64,000 nt of DNA from Monoplex corrugatus (lineage: Eukaryota; Mollusca; Gastropoda; Littorinimorpha; Ranellidae), in contig JAPXFY010000022.1 in NCBI GenBank assembly GCA_030674185.1, positions 36,517,540 to 36,581,539 of the forward strand, read 5' to 3'. Of this stretch, positions 44,300 through 56,830 are shown piece after piece (the stretch's first letter is position 1; each line of letters begins with the position of its first letter). The notes under the pieces are model-generated. The model had not been told where the DNA came from. It did not search any database and saw nothing but the letters and a program-made list of their open reading frames with translations. The position numbers and the translations under genes were made by a program.

Positions 44300-45625
44300 A
44301 CAGTCGAGGGAGGGAAAGAACTGTGCCTCAGGACATGCGAGATGCCAACATCATCACGCTCTCTACAAGAACAAAGGCGATCGCAGCGATTGTAACAACT
44401 ATCGCGGAATATCTCTCCTAAGCATTGTTGGGAAGACCTTCGCCCGCGTCGTACTGAACAGACTGCAGTCGCTTGCAGAACGCGTCTACCCAGAGGCGCA
44501 GTGCGGGTTTAGAGCTGAGAGATCAACGATCGACATGATATTCTGTCTGAGGCAGCTGCAAGAGAAGTGCCGCGAGCAGAGACGCCCTCTGTACATCGCC
44601 TTCATAGACCTGACCAAGGCGTTCGATTTGGTCAGCAGGACACGCCTGTTTACACTACTGCAGAGAATTGGTTGTCCCCCCAAGCTCCTGAGGATGATCA
44701 TATCCTTTCATGAGGACATGAAAGGCACCGTCCAGTACGTTGGCTCCTCCTCGGACCCCTTCCCCATCAAAAGCGGAGTCAAACAGGGGTGTGTCCTCGC
44801 CCCGACACTTTTCGGCATCCTGTTCTCCCTGCTGCTGCGCTATGCCTTCAGCCAATCCGAAGAAGGCGTCTACCTTTCACACCGGGAGCAACGGCAGCCT
44901 GTTCAACCTCGCACGCCTCCGTGCAAAGACGAAAGTGCGAAAAGTCCTCATTCGAGAAATGCTGTTTGCTGACGATGCTGCCTTGACGGCACACACCGAG
45001 GCTGCCCTCCAAGAGGTCATTGGCCGTTTCGCTCATGCCTGCAAAGAATTTGGCCTCACGATCAGCCTAAAGAAGACCAACGTCCTGGGTCAAGATGTCA
45101 GCTCGGCTCCTCGCATTTCCATTGGTGACTGCACACTCGACGTGGTGGAAGACTTTACATACCTTGGTTCCACCATCTCCAGCAGTCTCAACCTGGACAC
45201 CGAGCTGAATTCAAGGATCGGCAAGGCATCTGCAGCAATGGCCCGCCTGTCAAAGAGAGTGTGGGAAAACTCCATGCTGACCATCAAGACAAAGACTAAA
45301 GTGTACCAAGCTTGCGTGATGAGCGCACTGTTGTATGGGTGCGAGACCTGGACTCTATACTCCCGTCAAGAACGCAGGCTCAACACCTTTCACCTACGCT
45401 GACTGAGAAGGATTCTTGGCATTTCATGGCAGGACCACGTCCCCAACAAGGACGTCCTAGCACGTGCAGGAACTCTCAGCATGTTTGCCCCTGCTCACAA
45501 AGAGACGCTTGCGCTGGCTTGGCCATGTTACCCGCATGCAAGATGGAAGAATACCTAAAGACATTTTGTATGGCGAGCTTGCTACTGGCTCCAGACCCAC
45601 AGGAAGGCCCATACTCCGAAGTGGG
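44300..45625 (+). mobile_element. LINE of the C2H2-tailed family, internal fragment
   Basis: A well preserved, relatively GC-rich copy truncated at both ends. VPQDMRDANIITL, then after a shift near 44362 NYRGISLLSIVGKTFARVVL, PEAQCGFRAERSTIDMIFCL, IAFIDLTKAFDLVSR (first catalytic Asp) and SGVKQGCVLAPTLFGIL. After a shift near 44875: MLFADDAALTAHTEAALQEV (FADD) and FTYLGSTISSSLNLDTEL, up to YGCETWTLYSRQERRL. A TGA at 45401-45403 replaces a cysteine codon (HLR*LRRILGI). Ends near 45625 before the C2H2 tail. Related to 12449-13186. Confidence 0.85.
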
Positions 45626-45812
45626 TGAAATAGTGAATAATCTTCCCTGACTTTCATCATGTGTTTGTGAACGTGTCTTTCAAGTGGGTTAGAGACCACT
45701 GATAGTAGTGAGATTGACCTCTAATATTATCTTAAGATTTAAAAAAATATTTTTTGTTGGTAAAGGGATTGTTTTCGCCTTTTTCAATTTGTTTGGAAGA
45801 TTTACTCATCAA
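45626..45812. other. Short spacer
   Basis: No feature recognised. Confidence 0.5.
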
Positions 45813-45903
45813 TACACACACACACACACACACACGCACGCACGCACGCACGCACGCACGACCACACACACACAACACAACACAACACAACACAACACAA
45901 CAC

Positions 45904-45972
<69 letters not shown>
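45813..45972. repeat. (CA)n with (CACG)n and (ACAAC)n blocks
   Basis: CA 45813-45834, GCAC-type 45835-45859, ACAAC pentamers 45871-45906, and CA to 45972. Confidence 0.95.
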
Positions 45973-45974
<2 letters not shown>

Positions 45975-46083
45975 TTTCAGCCGTTCACTCAAACGTGCAT
46001 GCCGTTGACGCAGGTTGAGGGAAGCTGACCTAGGACAGAAAACAAACACACACACAAATCAATAAATCTATGCATACACAAAC

Positions 46084-46345
46084 AAGCAGTTAGTTAATAA
46101 ATGACCGAATGAATAAATAAATAAATAAATACATAATTAAAGAAAGAAAGAAAGAAACAAACAAGTAAACAAACAAATAGATAAATAAATGAATAGATAG
46201 ATAGATAGATAGATGGATAGATAGAGAGATAGATAGATGATAAACAAACAAACAAATAGATAGATAGATGGATAGATAGATGAATAAATAAATAACTAAA
46301 TGAATAAATAAAATTAAATAAATAAATAGACAAACAGACATATAA
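46084..46345. repeat. (AATA)/(ATAG) tetranucleotide patch
   Basis: Interleaved AAAT, AAAG, AACA and ATAG tetramers. Confidence 0.9.
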
Positions 46346-46492
46346 TAAGTAAATGAGCGAACAATGAAAGAAAGGAAAGAAGCAAAGGACACATAGACTA
46401 AGTTAATACTAAACAAATGAGTGAAGAAATAAATCAGTTTATAATCATGCAATTAAAAATGTCATTCAATCAATCAACGAACCTACTAAAAG

Positions 46493-46744
<252 letters not shown>

Positions 46745-46859
46745 ATACAATATTAATTTAACAAACGCTGAACCAGTCAGATAATCCACAACTCAAACAA
46801 TCAGACACAGTAAACAAAAAGACGCATGCACACCATCAATATTATTATAGAAACTCAGA

Positions 46860-47500
46860 ATGGTCGCACTGCATGGGGCTGCCAGGTCTTGCTACTAGTT
46901 CAAGTACGGCTATTGTGAAGACGAACAGCCGTTGGTTGGGAGAAGCAGAGAACCTGTCTGTTTGTGCCCGAAAACATCTGTCTACCGGATCTGGTGTACC
47001 TTTGGGCCAGCACTACATCCCACAGTGGGGGTGGGGTCACGCTGGATGGCACCAGGCGCTTGACTACTTTCGTCTCCTAGTGTGTGTGGAGGTCAAGGAC
47101 AGGTCGGCCAATCAGCTTACCTGCTGTCTTGGTGACCTTGGAGAGCTTGGCCTTGGCATGCTCCCTGAGATTGCCGAAGAAGCAGAGGGTGTTGAAAGTT
47201 ATCAGAGGCTCAACCGTTGCTTGCAGAAAAGTTTCAGCATTCTTTGGCCCACTTCAAACGAGCTAAGCCGCCTCAGGAAATAGAGGGGCTGGTTGCCCTT
47301 CTTCAGCAGGGCCTGGGAGTTGGCAGACCAGTCCAGTTTGCTGTCCATGATGGAGCCCATGTACTTGTACTGGATCACCAGTTCCACCTTCTTCCCACTG
47401 ATGACCAGTTGGATGGCTTGGGTGGATTCCTTTCGCATCAACGGAGCTTCGGTAGAAGCTTTTACCTTTAAAAAAAAAGGTAAAAAAATGCGCTCCATGG
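46860..47500 (-). mobile_element. LINE C-terminal fragment, L2/Rex-like
   Basis: On the minus strand YKYMGSIMDSKLDWSANSQA, LLKKGNQPLYFLRRLSSFEV, and after a shift KTAGKLIGRPVLDLHTH and VVKRLVPSSVTPPP. This is the thumb and C-terminal region of an L2/Rex-type LINE. Truncated on the 5' side near 47500; the 3' side fades near 46860. Confidence 0.7.
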
Positions 47501-47534
47501 ACTGCATGCAACTGAGGTATTAAAAAAATTCAAA

Positions 47535-48285
47535 TGTTTTAAACTCATTCCCTTTTTCAAAAAGTGTCTTGGAAATCATTTTGCCAAGATAGTTCCATCA
47601 ATATTTAAGACATGAGTATACTGATTTATTAAAATACGAAAATATTTTCTACATGGCAGGCATGCACGTGACGAACATAAATATAATGATTAAGTCATTC
47701 TAAGCTTCTTTTTGTCTTGAAAAAGTGTGTTGGAAATCATATGGCTGAAAGAAATGTCATCAGTTAAGACATCATTAGAATGACTCATTTAAATATAGAG
47801 AAGTTTATACGATGCTTCCGTAAGGAAGCAATCATATCAGGAACGTAAACAGAAAGATTCCAACATATTAACTCATTTTCTTCTTAAAAATATGCTGGGA
47901 ATCAAGACAATTCAATTGGCCAAGACAATTCCGTCATTAAGTAACAAATGACTATAAAGCCTCGTTAAACACGAAACAATTATATGAGTCATTAAATTAG
48001 ACATGATTATGAAGACTCATTTATATGCAAAAACATTTGCTTGGTATGTGTTTTAGGAGGCAAGGTATGACCGATAGAAATAAGATGATTTAATCATTCT
48101 AAACTCAATTTTGCCTAAAAAAAAGTGTGTTGGAGATCATTTGGCCAAGATATAGGGATAATTAATTTAGACATGGTTATAAAAACTCATTCAAATACTC
48201 AAACATTTTATGGTGTGTCCTTTGGAAATCATGTATTTGACGAATATAAATAAAAGGATTCAATCATCCTAAACTCAAAGAAAGA
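47535..48285. repeat. Degenerate long tandem repeat, about 4-5 units of 155-235 bp
   Basis: The word AGTGTGTTGGAAATCAT or close variants recurs near 47563, 47726, 47890 and 48125, each preceded by TTCTAAACTC-like and followed by GGCCAAGA and TTTAGACATG-like words. Units are old and diverged. Confidence 0.6.
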
Positions 48286-48495
48286 AAGAAAGAAACGAAC
48301 AAACAACAATAGCAAAAAGAAACAAAAACAAACACACAAACAAAACCCAACACAGAAACCAAACCAACCAACCAAGCAACCAACCGACCAACCAAACAAC
48401 CGACCAACCGACCGACCAACCGACCAACCGACCGACCGACCAACCAACCAACCAACCAAAAAAAAAACAAAAAAGAAAGAAAGAAATAAGGAAAG
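48277..48495. repeat. (GAAA) and (CCAA)/(CCGA) simple repeat
   Basis: GAAA tetramers 48277-48300, then AACA-rich, then CCAA and CCGA tetramers 48357-48457, then GAAA again. Confidence 0.92.
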
Positions 48496-48666
48496 AAAGA
48501 AAATCCTGGAAAAAAACTTGATGACAGAGATGACATGAAAAACAATGATATATCTGGATCACGCGTCTTTTAAGAACACATGCATGCTTGTTCTGTGTGA
48601 TTTGAGCTTATGATTTCACCCAGCTGCACTGGTATAAAACACTGGGGAGATATACTCCTAATCATA

Positions 48667-50254
48667 ATTTAAGGGCCACTTCTTCCTTCCTCTCTAATTT
48701 TAAGTTGAAATAATTGACAATGCTTAGAATTGATTCTATGTTTTATTTCATCATTTCCACACCTGTTTTGGAAAAAGAAATTAGCACAATGACCCATTAG
48801 TGAACAGCACATGCATTTAAAGGAACATCCCCCCCTTTTCAAAAAACAGAAAGTGTCAGATTTGGCCAATCTGTTTTCAATATCGCGTGTGTCCGCCCCG
48901 AGCCTGGATGCATGCTTCACAGCGCCGATGCATCGACCCCACAAGGGTACGGAGTGTGTCCTGAGGGATGGCCGCCCACTCGATCTGCAGGATGTCGACC
49001 AGCCTGGCCAGGGTGCCCGGTGGGGGGTGGTTGTCCCTGATGCGCCTCCCGAGCACATTCCAGAGGTGTTCAATTGGGTTCAGGTCAGGTGAGCACGCTG
49101 GCCAGGCCATACGGACGACTTCATGCTGCTCCAGGAAGTCGGTCACAAGGCGTGCTCGATGCGCAGGTGCATTGTCGTCCTGGAAGATGGCGCCTTGACC
49201 AAGGTCCACAAGCGCAGGCAGTGCCACGGCCGCCAGAACCTCGTCCCGGTACCGGACCCCGTTCAGGATGCCGTCAATGGGGAGCAGGGGGGTCCGGGTA
49301 CCACGGCTCATGCCACCCCACACCATCACCGACCCGCCGCCGTACCGGTTATGCTCTTGGACAGTGGCGTCAGCGAACCTCTCCCCTTGACGTCGCCACA
49401 CCCGAGCCCGGCCATCGTTAAAGGTCAGGGTGAACCTGGACTCATCCGAAAACAAGACCCGGGCCCACTGTTGCCTTGTCCAGGTCACGTGCTCCCTGGC
49501 CCAGGTCATGCGGCGCACTCTGTTGACCGGTGACAGCACGGGTCGGACGGCCGGTCTCCGTGACCTCAAGTTTGCCTCATGTAGCCGTCTTCTCACCGTG
49601 CTGCAGCTGATGTTAGCACCTGTTGCGTCCCTCAGCTGACCCCTCAAGGTCACCGCAGTGGATGCCCTTTCCCTCAGGACGGAGAGGGCAAGGTAGCGGT
49701 CTTGCTGTCTTGTCGTTACTCTGGGTCGACCCGTGTGACGCCTTTCCTGGACTGCTCCAGTCTCATTGAAGCGCTCCAGCAGTCTCTGGATTGTGGAATG
49801 CGACACTTCAAGTCGTCTAGCAACTTCCCGCTGCGCTAGGCCTTCATCAAGCAGAGCGAGGGCTCTCCCCCGCTGCTCATCCGTCATCCGTCGTCTTGCA
49901 AGCATGGTTAAAACGAACCAAGAACGGGTCCTTTTTATCCTCGTCTGCGGGCAACTTTGGCTGGAGTAGTGTTCAAAAAGGGCTTGCCTTGCACGTGCAA
50001 AGCGAATTTTGTCGCTACCTTGCCTGCGTCGTCAGAGAGACCCTGCTGAAGATTCGACAATTTCGTGTGGAAATTGTCTTCCTTGGGCCGCCCATTGCAA
50101 ATCGGCAAATCCCCAAACACGTGCCAAAAGGAAACTGCAATGTTGTCTGAGCTCTTATCCATTCAGTTACGGCAACGAATTGGAGAAAAGAGTAAGAGAA
50201 AATAGGTTATTTCTCCTTTCAAAAATTGACTCAAAAACGTTCCTGGCCCTTCAA
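48667..50254 (-). mobile_element. Tc1/mariner-type transposon (ends tentative)
   Basis: Candidate ends: after TA at 48665-48666 the left end reads ATTTAAGGGCCA; before TA at 50255-50256 the right end, read inward, is TTGAAGGGCCA. Beyond 12 bases the ends match poorly. An alternative left end begins near 48819 (AAAGGAACATCCCC), which resembles the right-end word CAGGAACG. TA flanks and a total near 1.6 kb fit Tc1/mariner, but the exact boundaries need an aligned second copy. Confidence 0.55.
48877..49905 (-). CDS. Tc1-like transposase, DD34E, intact
   Basis: A single 342-residue frame from ATG at 49905 to TGA at 48877, with no stop or shift; length is normal for Tc1 transposases (about 340). 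Domains: a paired-type helix-turn-helix (RRMTDEQRGRALALLDEGLA, then VARRLEVSHSTIQRLLERF, 5-50), a GRPRVTT hook (59-65), and a second helix-turn-helix with SCSTVRRRLHEANLRSRRP (100-120). Catalytic triad: Asp in FSDESRFTL, Asp in FQDDNAPAHRARLV and Glu in DLNPIEHLW, with exactly 34 residues between the last two. A glycine-rich box GGGSVMVWGGMS sits between. It would cut and paste at TA sites. GC is visibly higher than the surroundings, which fits recent arrival. Whether it is active depends on its ends. Confidence 0.93.
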   Translation of the reverse strand: MLARRRMTDEQRGRALALLDEGLAQREVARRLEVSHSTIQRLLERFNETGAVQERRHTGRPRVTTRQQDRYLALSVLRERASTAVTLRGQLRDATGANISCSTVRRRLHEANLRSRRPAVRPVLSPVNRVRRMTWAREHVTWTRQQWARVLFSDESRFTLTFNDGRARVWRRQGERFADATVQEHNRYGGGSVMVWGGMSRGTRTPLLPIDGILNGVRYRDEVLAAVALPALVDLGQGAIFQDDNAPAHRARLVTDFLEQHEVVRMAWPACSPDLNPIEHLWNVLGRRIRDNHPPPGTLARLVDILQIEWAAIPQDTLRTLVGSMHRRCEACIQARGGHTRY

Positions 50255-50337
50255 TAATGACGTGTAGTATATGTTGACTTCCCTTATCAAATCATTTGCA
50301 CAGAGAGCAGAAAATGTGTGTTCGTACTGGTAAGCAA

Positions 50338-50600
50338 CTGAAAGAAAGGAAAAGACAAGCAATATTTATAGTACATTTTATGAGGCAAGAACAATTTGAG
50401 CACCTAGTCACAACAGGAAAGCTAGAAAGAAAGAAGCACCAGGTAGACTAGGGATAAAATGCTAGACAGTCTTTCAGCGTGGATGGGAACGAATGATAAG
50501 GGTAGGAGATATGCTTGCAGTGACAAAAGATAGATATGTATGGAGGGCCATGATGGCCAGCGTCATGCGGCAAGACACATGACAATGATGATGATGACAG
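50338..50600 (+). mobile_element. RTE-like LINE 3' tail, decayed
   Basis: Aligns with 39575-39831: AGCACCAGGTAGACTAGGG, GGAGGGCCATGATGGCCAGC, GTCATGCGGCAAGACACATG and an ATG-repeat tail. Strongly 5'-truncated. Confidence 0.85.
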
Positions 50601-51328
50601 CGTCACAAGCACAGCCCACAACGGTTCACAGACCACTAGTATTCCAACATGAACCGATTAATGGAGAGAAACAGCGATGACTATGACATGTACAATCGCA
50701 TTGCTGGATACTGAACTGAAACAAAGTCTATTCAGTAAACTTTTCAGAAGTAACATTTTTAACCATCCCTAAACAGAGGGTCCGTCAAGCCCGTCAGAAG
50801 TCACTCTCTAAGTAAAATAGGTGTTCTTTATTCTGTTTACACTCACTACGGTCAAACTCTTTGACGACGGGCTACTTCGATCGAATTAACAGCTGAGCTC
50901 TCACTGAGGACGGGCTACTTCGATCATAGTAACAGACGGTCTAGGGTACATAACTCCCTCTACTTTTGTTATGCTAATGATAGAATAGTTGGCAGTTGCT
51001 TCCCTTGTGGAGCGAACTTCCCTTGAACGCTTCAGCTACGTTTTGCCGGTTTCTTTGTCTAAAATTGATGGATAAGTTTACTTGCACCCGGTTCTCAGTG
51101 ATTTCACTGTGGCAGCCCTAGGGCCAGCAGGAGAGCTCAGCTGTGGCAAGTGCAGTCACAGCAGAGATTAAAGGACATAACTCAACATTCATTCTGAAAA
51201 CGAAAATAACTGTGACTTCAGTCTGTCACATCCACTCTACGTATCACGGAATGTAACAGAACAAGAAGGGGGAAATGAGACAAAACGAAATCCGCAGTGA
51301 TTCAGAGTAAACTTCTGAAGTTAAAAAC
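50601..51328. other. Non-coding spacer with a 43-bp duplication
   Basis: GACGGGCTACTTCGATC occurs near 50864 and 50907, each followed by A..TAACAG, a small tandem duplication. No gene seen. Confidence 0.5.
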
Positions 51329-51365
51329 ACACACACACAGACACACAGACACAGACACAGACACA

Positions 51366-51460
<95 letters not shown>

Positions 51461-51468
51461 ACTTACAT
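51329..51468. repeat. (CA)n microsatellite
   Basis: CA with CAGA interruptions near 51337-51367. Confidence 0.95.
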
Positions 51469-51555
51469 ACACACACCCCCGCACACACGCACCCCACCCA
51501 CACTCCATCATTTAAACCATTTATTGTCAGGTTGATATAAAAGTTTTACTGATAA

Positions 51556-51669
<114 letters not shown>

Positions 51670-51885
51670 AACAAATGAAACACAAAAGAATGAGTTGAAG
51701 GCAAAGTAGAAAACGAAAAGGACAACGAGGAAGAAGAAGAGGAAGAACAACACTGAAAAACAAAACCAGAAACAAAAGGAAACAAACAATTCGTGACAGT
51801 CCAACAATTAGCCAAGGGATGACGTATTGAACTTGTGTTCATCAGTGATGATCCAATGGATACACGACATCTGATTTCCCTTAAA

Positions 51886-51888
51886 ATG

Positions 51889-51960
<72 letters not shown>

Positions 51961-52073
51961 CGTATGTATGTATGTATGTATGTATGTGTGTATGTATGTA
52001 TGTATGTATGTATGTAGGTATGTATGTATGTACCTACCTATCTACCTATCTATCTATCTATCTATCTATCTAC

Positions 52074-52128
<55 letters not shown>

Positions 52129-52142
52129 CACGTATCTATCTA

Positions 52143-52186
<44 letters not shown>

Positions 52187-52416
52187 TCTATCTGTCTTTG
52201 TATGTATGTATGTATCTACCTATCTATTTACCTATCTATCTATCTTATCTATCGATCTATCTGTCTATCTATCTGTCTATCTATCTGTCTATCTATCTGT
52301 CTATCTATCTGTCTGTCTGTCTATCTATCTGTCTGTCTGTCTATCTATCTATCTGTCTGTCTGTCTGTCTGTCCACCTATCTCTCTATCTATCTATCTGT
52401 CTGTCTGTCTGTCTGT

Positions 52417-52449
<33 letters not shown>

Positions 52450-52539
52450 TGTCTGTCTACCTACCTACCTACGTACCTATCTACCTACCTATTTATCTAT
52501 CTATCTATCTATCTATCTATCATCTATCTATCAATCTAT

Positions 52540-52618
<79 letters not shown>

Positions 52619-52625
52619 CCTATCT
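51886..52625. repeat. (TATC)n tetranucleotide satellite, about 740 bp
   Basis: TATC arrays at both ends with blocks of GTAT, TACC, TGTC and TGCC tetramers between. All tetramers remain in register, so the variants look like point mutations spread by slippage. Confidence 0.97.
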
Positions 52626-52887
52626 CACACTGCACGAAGCAGAAGGGAAGTTTCAGTCTTTTTCTCCTAATTTTTGTATTTGGTGTTTGCTTGTGATCTT
52701 AAACTTGACAAAGACCAGTTGGCCGAAAATTTGCGTCTGTCTTGTCTTGTATTAAATGCTCGTTCTGATTCTGAATTTTTTTTCTTCTGGTTCCTATCTG
52801 TCTATCTGTTTGTTTGTTGTTCTAGCCCTGCTTGACACGGGCGTTTGAGGTGAAAAACAGTAATTTGTACATGCGTCGGTAGATGGT
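52626..52887. other. Spacer
   Basis: Nothing recognised. Confidence 0.5.
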
Positions 52888-53587
<700 letters not shown>

Positions 53588-53779
53588 TGTGTGTTTGTGT
53601 CTATGAGTTTGTGTTTGTGTGTGTGCGTGTGTATGTGTGTATGTGTGTGTGAGTGCGTGTGTATGTGTGTGTGAGTGCGTCATGTGTGTGTATGTGTGCG
53701 TGTGTATGTGTATATGTGTGTGTGCGTGCGTGTGTGTGTGTGTGCGTGCATGTGTGTGTACATGTGCGTGTGTATTTAC

Positions 53780-53852
<73 letters not shown>
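53588..53852. repeat. (GT)n(GA)n compound microsatellite
   Basis: GT with TATG and GCGT variants to about 53780, then pure GA to 53852. Confidence 0.95.
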
Positions 53853-53855
<3 letters not shown>

Positions 53856-53876
53856 GAAGAATCAGAACCAAAATCA

Positions 53877-53950
53877 GATTAGAATCAGGATCAGAATCAG
53901 AATCAGAATCAGGATCAGAATCAGAATCAGAATCAGAATCAGAATCAGAA
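53877..53950. repeat. (AGAATC)n hexanucleotide repeat
   Basis: About 12 hexamers with AGGATC variants. Confidence 0.93.
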
Positions 53951-54059
53951 ATTTACTCAGTAAGGGTAAAACCCATGTGAAGGGGTGTGAACACATTATG
54001 CAAACACAAAGTATACTACATAGTCGTTCTTAGATATGGCATACTTCAAATATTTTGGG

Positions 54060-54660
54060 AATACGATAAGGGTCGCACATTCAATGTTCAATAATACAAT
54101 AGGAACGCAGAAATAGGCTTAACAGTCACGTATCTATAGAAACGAATGTTAAACCAAGGCAAACTATCGTCTGTTAAGAGCAGTATAGATGTATCTTGCC
54201 AGATTTCTAATTGTTTGCTCATTTTTTAAAGCCATGAGCATTATTAATCTGAAATCATTTGCTGATGTAGTACTTGGGCTGAATTACCTGGTGTCTCCAA
54301 TCTTCAAGGGTTGGACAACATAAGATGAAGTGAATTAGTTTTCAGTGACGCTTTTACATAATGGACATTTTCAGTGACGCTTTTACATAATGGACATTTT
54401 CAGTGACGCTTTTACATAATGGACATTTTCAGTGCTTCTTCACACGTCTTTAATATTTTAGTGTATGCACTGGTAAGTAAGCCATACCAATTCTAAATCT
54501 TGTGTACACATATCGGAAAAATCTGTCAACAATGCGTATGGTTCAATCTCATGAGATTGTTTAAACTTTTTTTTGTATTGTGCGAAAACATCATTGATGT
54601 TGAAGCAGTATGGTAATCCCAATTATGCCATCCTCAATGGAGTAAACTTTATTTTAACGT
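54060..54660 (-). mobile_element. LINE C-terminal remnant with zinc-knuckle-like end
   Basis: On the minus strand, in changing frames: YKKKFKQSHEIEPYALLTDF, RFRIGMAYLPVHTLKY, CPLCKSVTEN (three times) and IHFILCCPTLEDWRHQ. The order R-x-R-x-G, LPV, CPxC, H-x-x-x-x-CP is that of the C-terminal region of several LINE families. The CPLC piece is triplicated. Confidence 0.6.
54339..54434 (-). repeat. 29-bp triplication inside the LINE remnant
   Basis: Three identical 29-bp units (TTTTCAGTGACGCTTTTACA plus TAATGGACA) and a partial fourth. The minus strand encodes CPLCKSVTE, the cysteine motif of the LINE C-terminus. Confidence 0.92.
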
Positions 54661-55784
54661 TTTTATGCAAACCTTTTATGAGGGTAAAAATGTACCGTGT
54701 TTGCGCACGAGTATGTGTGTGTGTTTGTTTACAAGTATGTGACGACTGAGTTTAATTAAACTATTCAGACAAAAGTGTGTACAGGCCAGAGGCGTGCAAC
54801 CCGCTCGTCGCAACTGTGTGTATTGACAGTGGCAGGCGGGAATACAGACAGGTTAAAAAAACCCACTCAAACCAAGTTGGCCTGTTGCAACAGTAAACAA
54901 GGTGATCCTTTTACATTTGTGATTGTGTTAGGGGAAGCTCTACCAGTAGGGGCCTGTCATGTAGTTGGTTCATGGGAAACAAAAAGTGGTGGCTTTTACG
55001 AAGCAGTGATTGTGCGTGTGTACTGTGTTAATACAAGAGTTAACAGAGCGGAACGACACGTTTGGTAGTGTGCTTCCGTGAACTTGTGCCATGTTGTGAC
55101 CGAGCGTGGAGTACCAATCATGTACACCTGCGTTTTCAGCCGCTGAATAATGACAGTGGGCGCGTGGCACACTAGTGTAGAGGTATGTCGATTTCCACTC
55201 ACTCGCTGTTAGAGCATGTTCCATTTGAGCGGCCACCATGGGCAATTAATTACAGTAGACATGCAAAAGGACCGGTAGTTCTAGCTGAATAGTTCTACTA
55301 GTTGACTTATATAACAATTTATCTAGTGTTGATTCAAAACAAACTAACGTTTTTCTGTGTGTTGATTGTGGATACAATGGAAATTATGTGACTAGGTCTC
55401 CCCCCTCCCACCCTCAAATAAATGTAAGTTACAGTACTTACACTGTTTATACGGAAATATCATGTGGAATGTATGACATTATCTTTCTCGAACACATCTG
55501 AATTTTCCGACAGCGGGTTAGTCACGCTTGGCCTACTTTCTGAGTACTACTTGCCTTACCTCGATAGTTTCAGTGGTATGTTGACCATATCGACCCATAC
55601 TGTTCGGCCTAATTATAAGATCACACGCTATTGGTAACCTGTGCTGAAAAACATCAGCATTTGTAGCGAGACGTCACCAAAGATGATAGGTTCAACACTC
55701 CATTAGACAAACTTTTTTACACACAGTCCAGCAAGCCACAGTATCATGAATAGTGGTTCGGGACCTAACGCTTGGAATGGGCAA
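54661..55784. other. Non-coding spacer
   Basis: A locally GC-richer segment at 54780-55260 has open frames in both directions but no recognised protein and no convincing splice sites. Confidence 0.4.
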
Positions 55785-55862
55785 AGTAGAAAGGTGGTCT
55801 GTTTGGTTATGGTGCCTGTCTGAGAAAGGAGAGATTAGTGGTTCAATTCCCAGTCGGACAGG
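55785..55862 (+). mobile_element. tRNA-like SINE head
   Basis: TGTTTGGTTATGGTGCC resembles a Pol III A box region and GTGGTTCAATTCCCAGTCGG a B box. Spacing is tRNA-like but no complete cloverleaf forms. Probably the head of a decayed SINE. Confidence 0.4.
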
Positions 55863-56339
55863 TTTTTTTCATCCAGTTATCCACAAGACTTGCATGGTGT
55901 CTGGCTGCTTATCGTTTGACTGAGATGATAAACCAATATCAGCCGTAAGCAGCATGTACATACAATACACAGAAAAAACACAATAAAACCGGTAGTAAAG
56001 ACGTTGTCCTTGGGTAAATTCATATTGGTAGGAAATCGAACAAACATTTAACAAAACACAAAGAAAAATCCATGCAAACTCATACGAGTATGCCGAGATG
56101 AAAAGTTAGTCGCAGCTGCCACAAAATGTAAAACAGATAAACAAACAAACAAAAGACAAGAAACTTTATTTGCTCCTACACACGCCTTGTAGACTACATT
56201 TATGTATTACAGAAACAAAATCAAACAAAAATCAAACGAAACAAATAAAAAAGGAACCCATATGCAGGTTTACCCTCCTCCCACCATATGCAGGTTTGCT
56301 TCTATGGGCCACAGTAAACACGTCATATATATACACTAA
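55863..56339. other. Spacer
   Basis: Nothing recognised. Confidence 0.5.
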
Positions 56340-56420
56340 TACAGACACACAGACACACACACAGACACACACACACACACACACACACACGCGCGCGCGC
56401 GCACACACACATACACACAT
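56340..56420. repeat. (CA)n/(CG)n simple repeat
   Basis: CA tract ending in CGCGCGCGCGC at about 56391-56401. Confidence 0.93.
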
Positions 56421-56693
56421 AGAGTGCACGCGCGCGAGAGTTGTCTTGGTCAATTGTAAGCATATTACGTAAGATCTGTTTTCGTGCACTTTAGTTGTAC
56501 AAAATACAAGTAAATCACAATGAAAGGGGCCACACCCCTTAATTTCCGATGTGCTATTTGAAAGTACGAAAACTAGTGTCAGAGAAAAGTAGGATCTATT
56601 CTGTTTTGCTTGATTTTGTACAGGCTTATAGGTGAAGAACTCAGAACAAAGCTCAGTATTCAGAACTAGAAAAAACTGCCATAGACCTATGTG

Positions 56694-56694
56694 C

Positions 56695-56781
<87 letters not shown>

Positions 56782-56830
56782 GTAATATACATATATGAAT
56801 ATATAATATATATATATATATATGTGTGTG
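56694..56830. repeat. (TA)n microsatellite
   Basis: TA with TGTA and ATAA interruptions, about 135 bp, likely to extrude hairpins. Confidence 0.95.

Noticed and set aside
49074..49533. Plus-strand frames opposite the Tc1 transposase
   Set aside because: Shadows of a GC-rich coding sequence on the other strand; the minus frame has the full catalytic triad.
51886..52625. Frames of 230-240 codons of Leu-Ser-Ile-Tyr repeats
   Set aside because: Product of the TATC tetranucleotide register; open in all three plus frames.
54775..55245. Opposed frames of about 90 codons in a GC-richer patch as a gene
   Set aside because: Neither strand gives a recognisable domain or convincing splice sites; kept as unassigned spacer.
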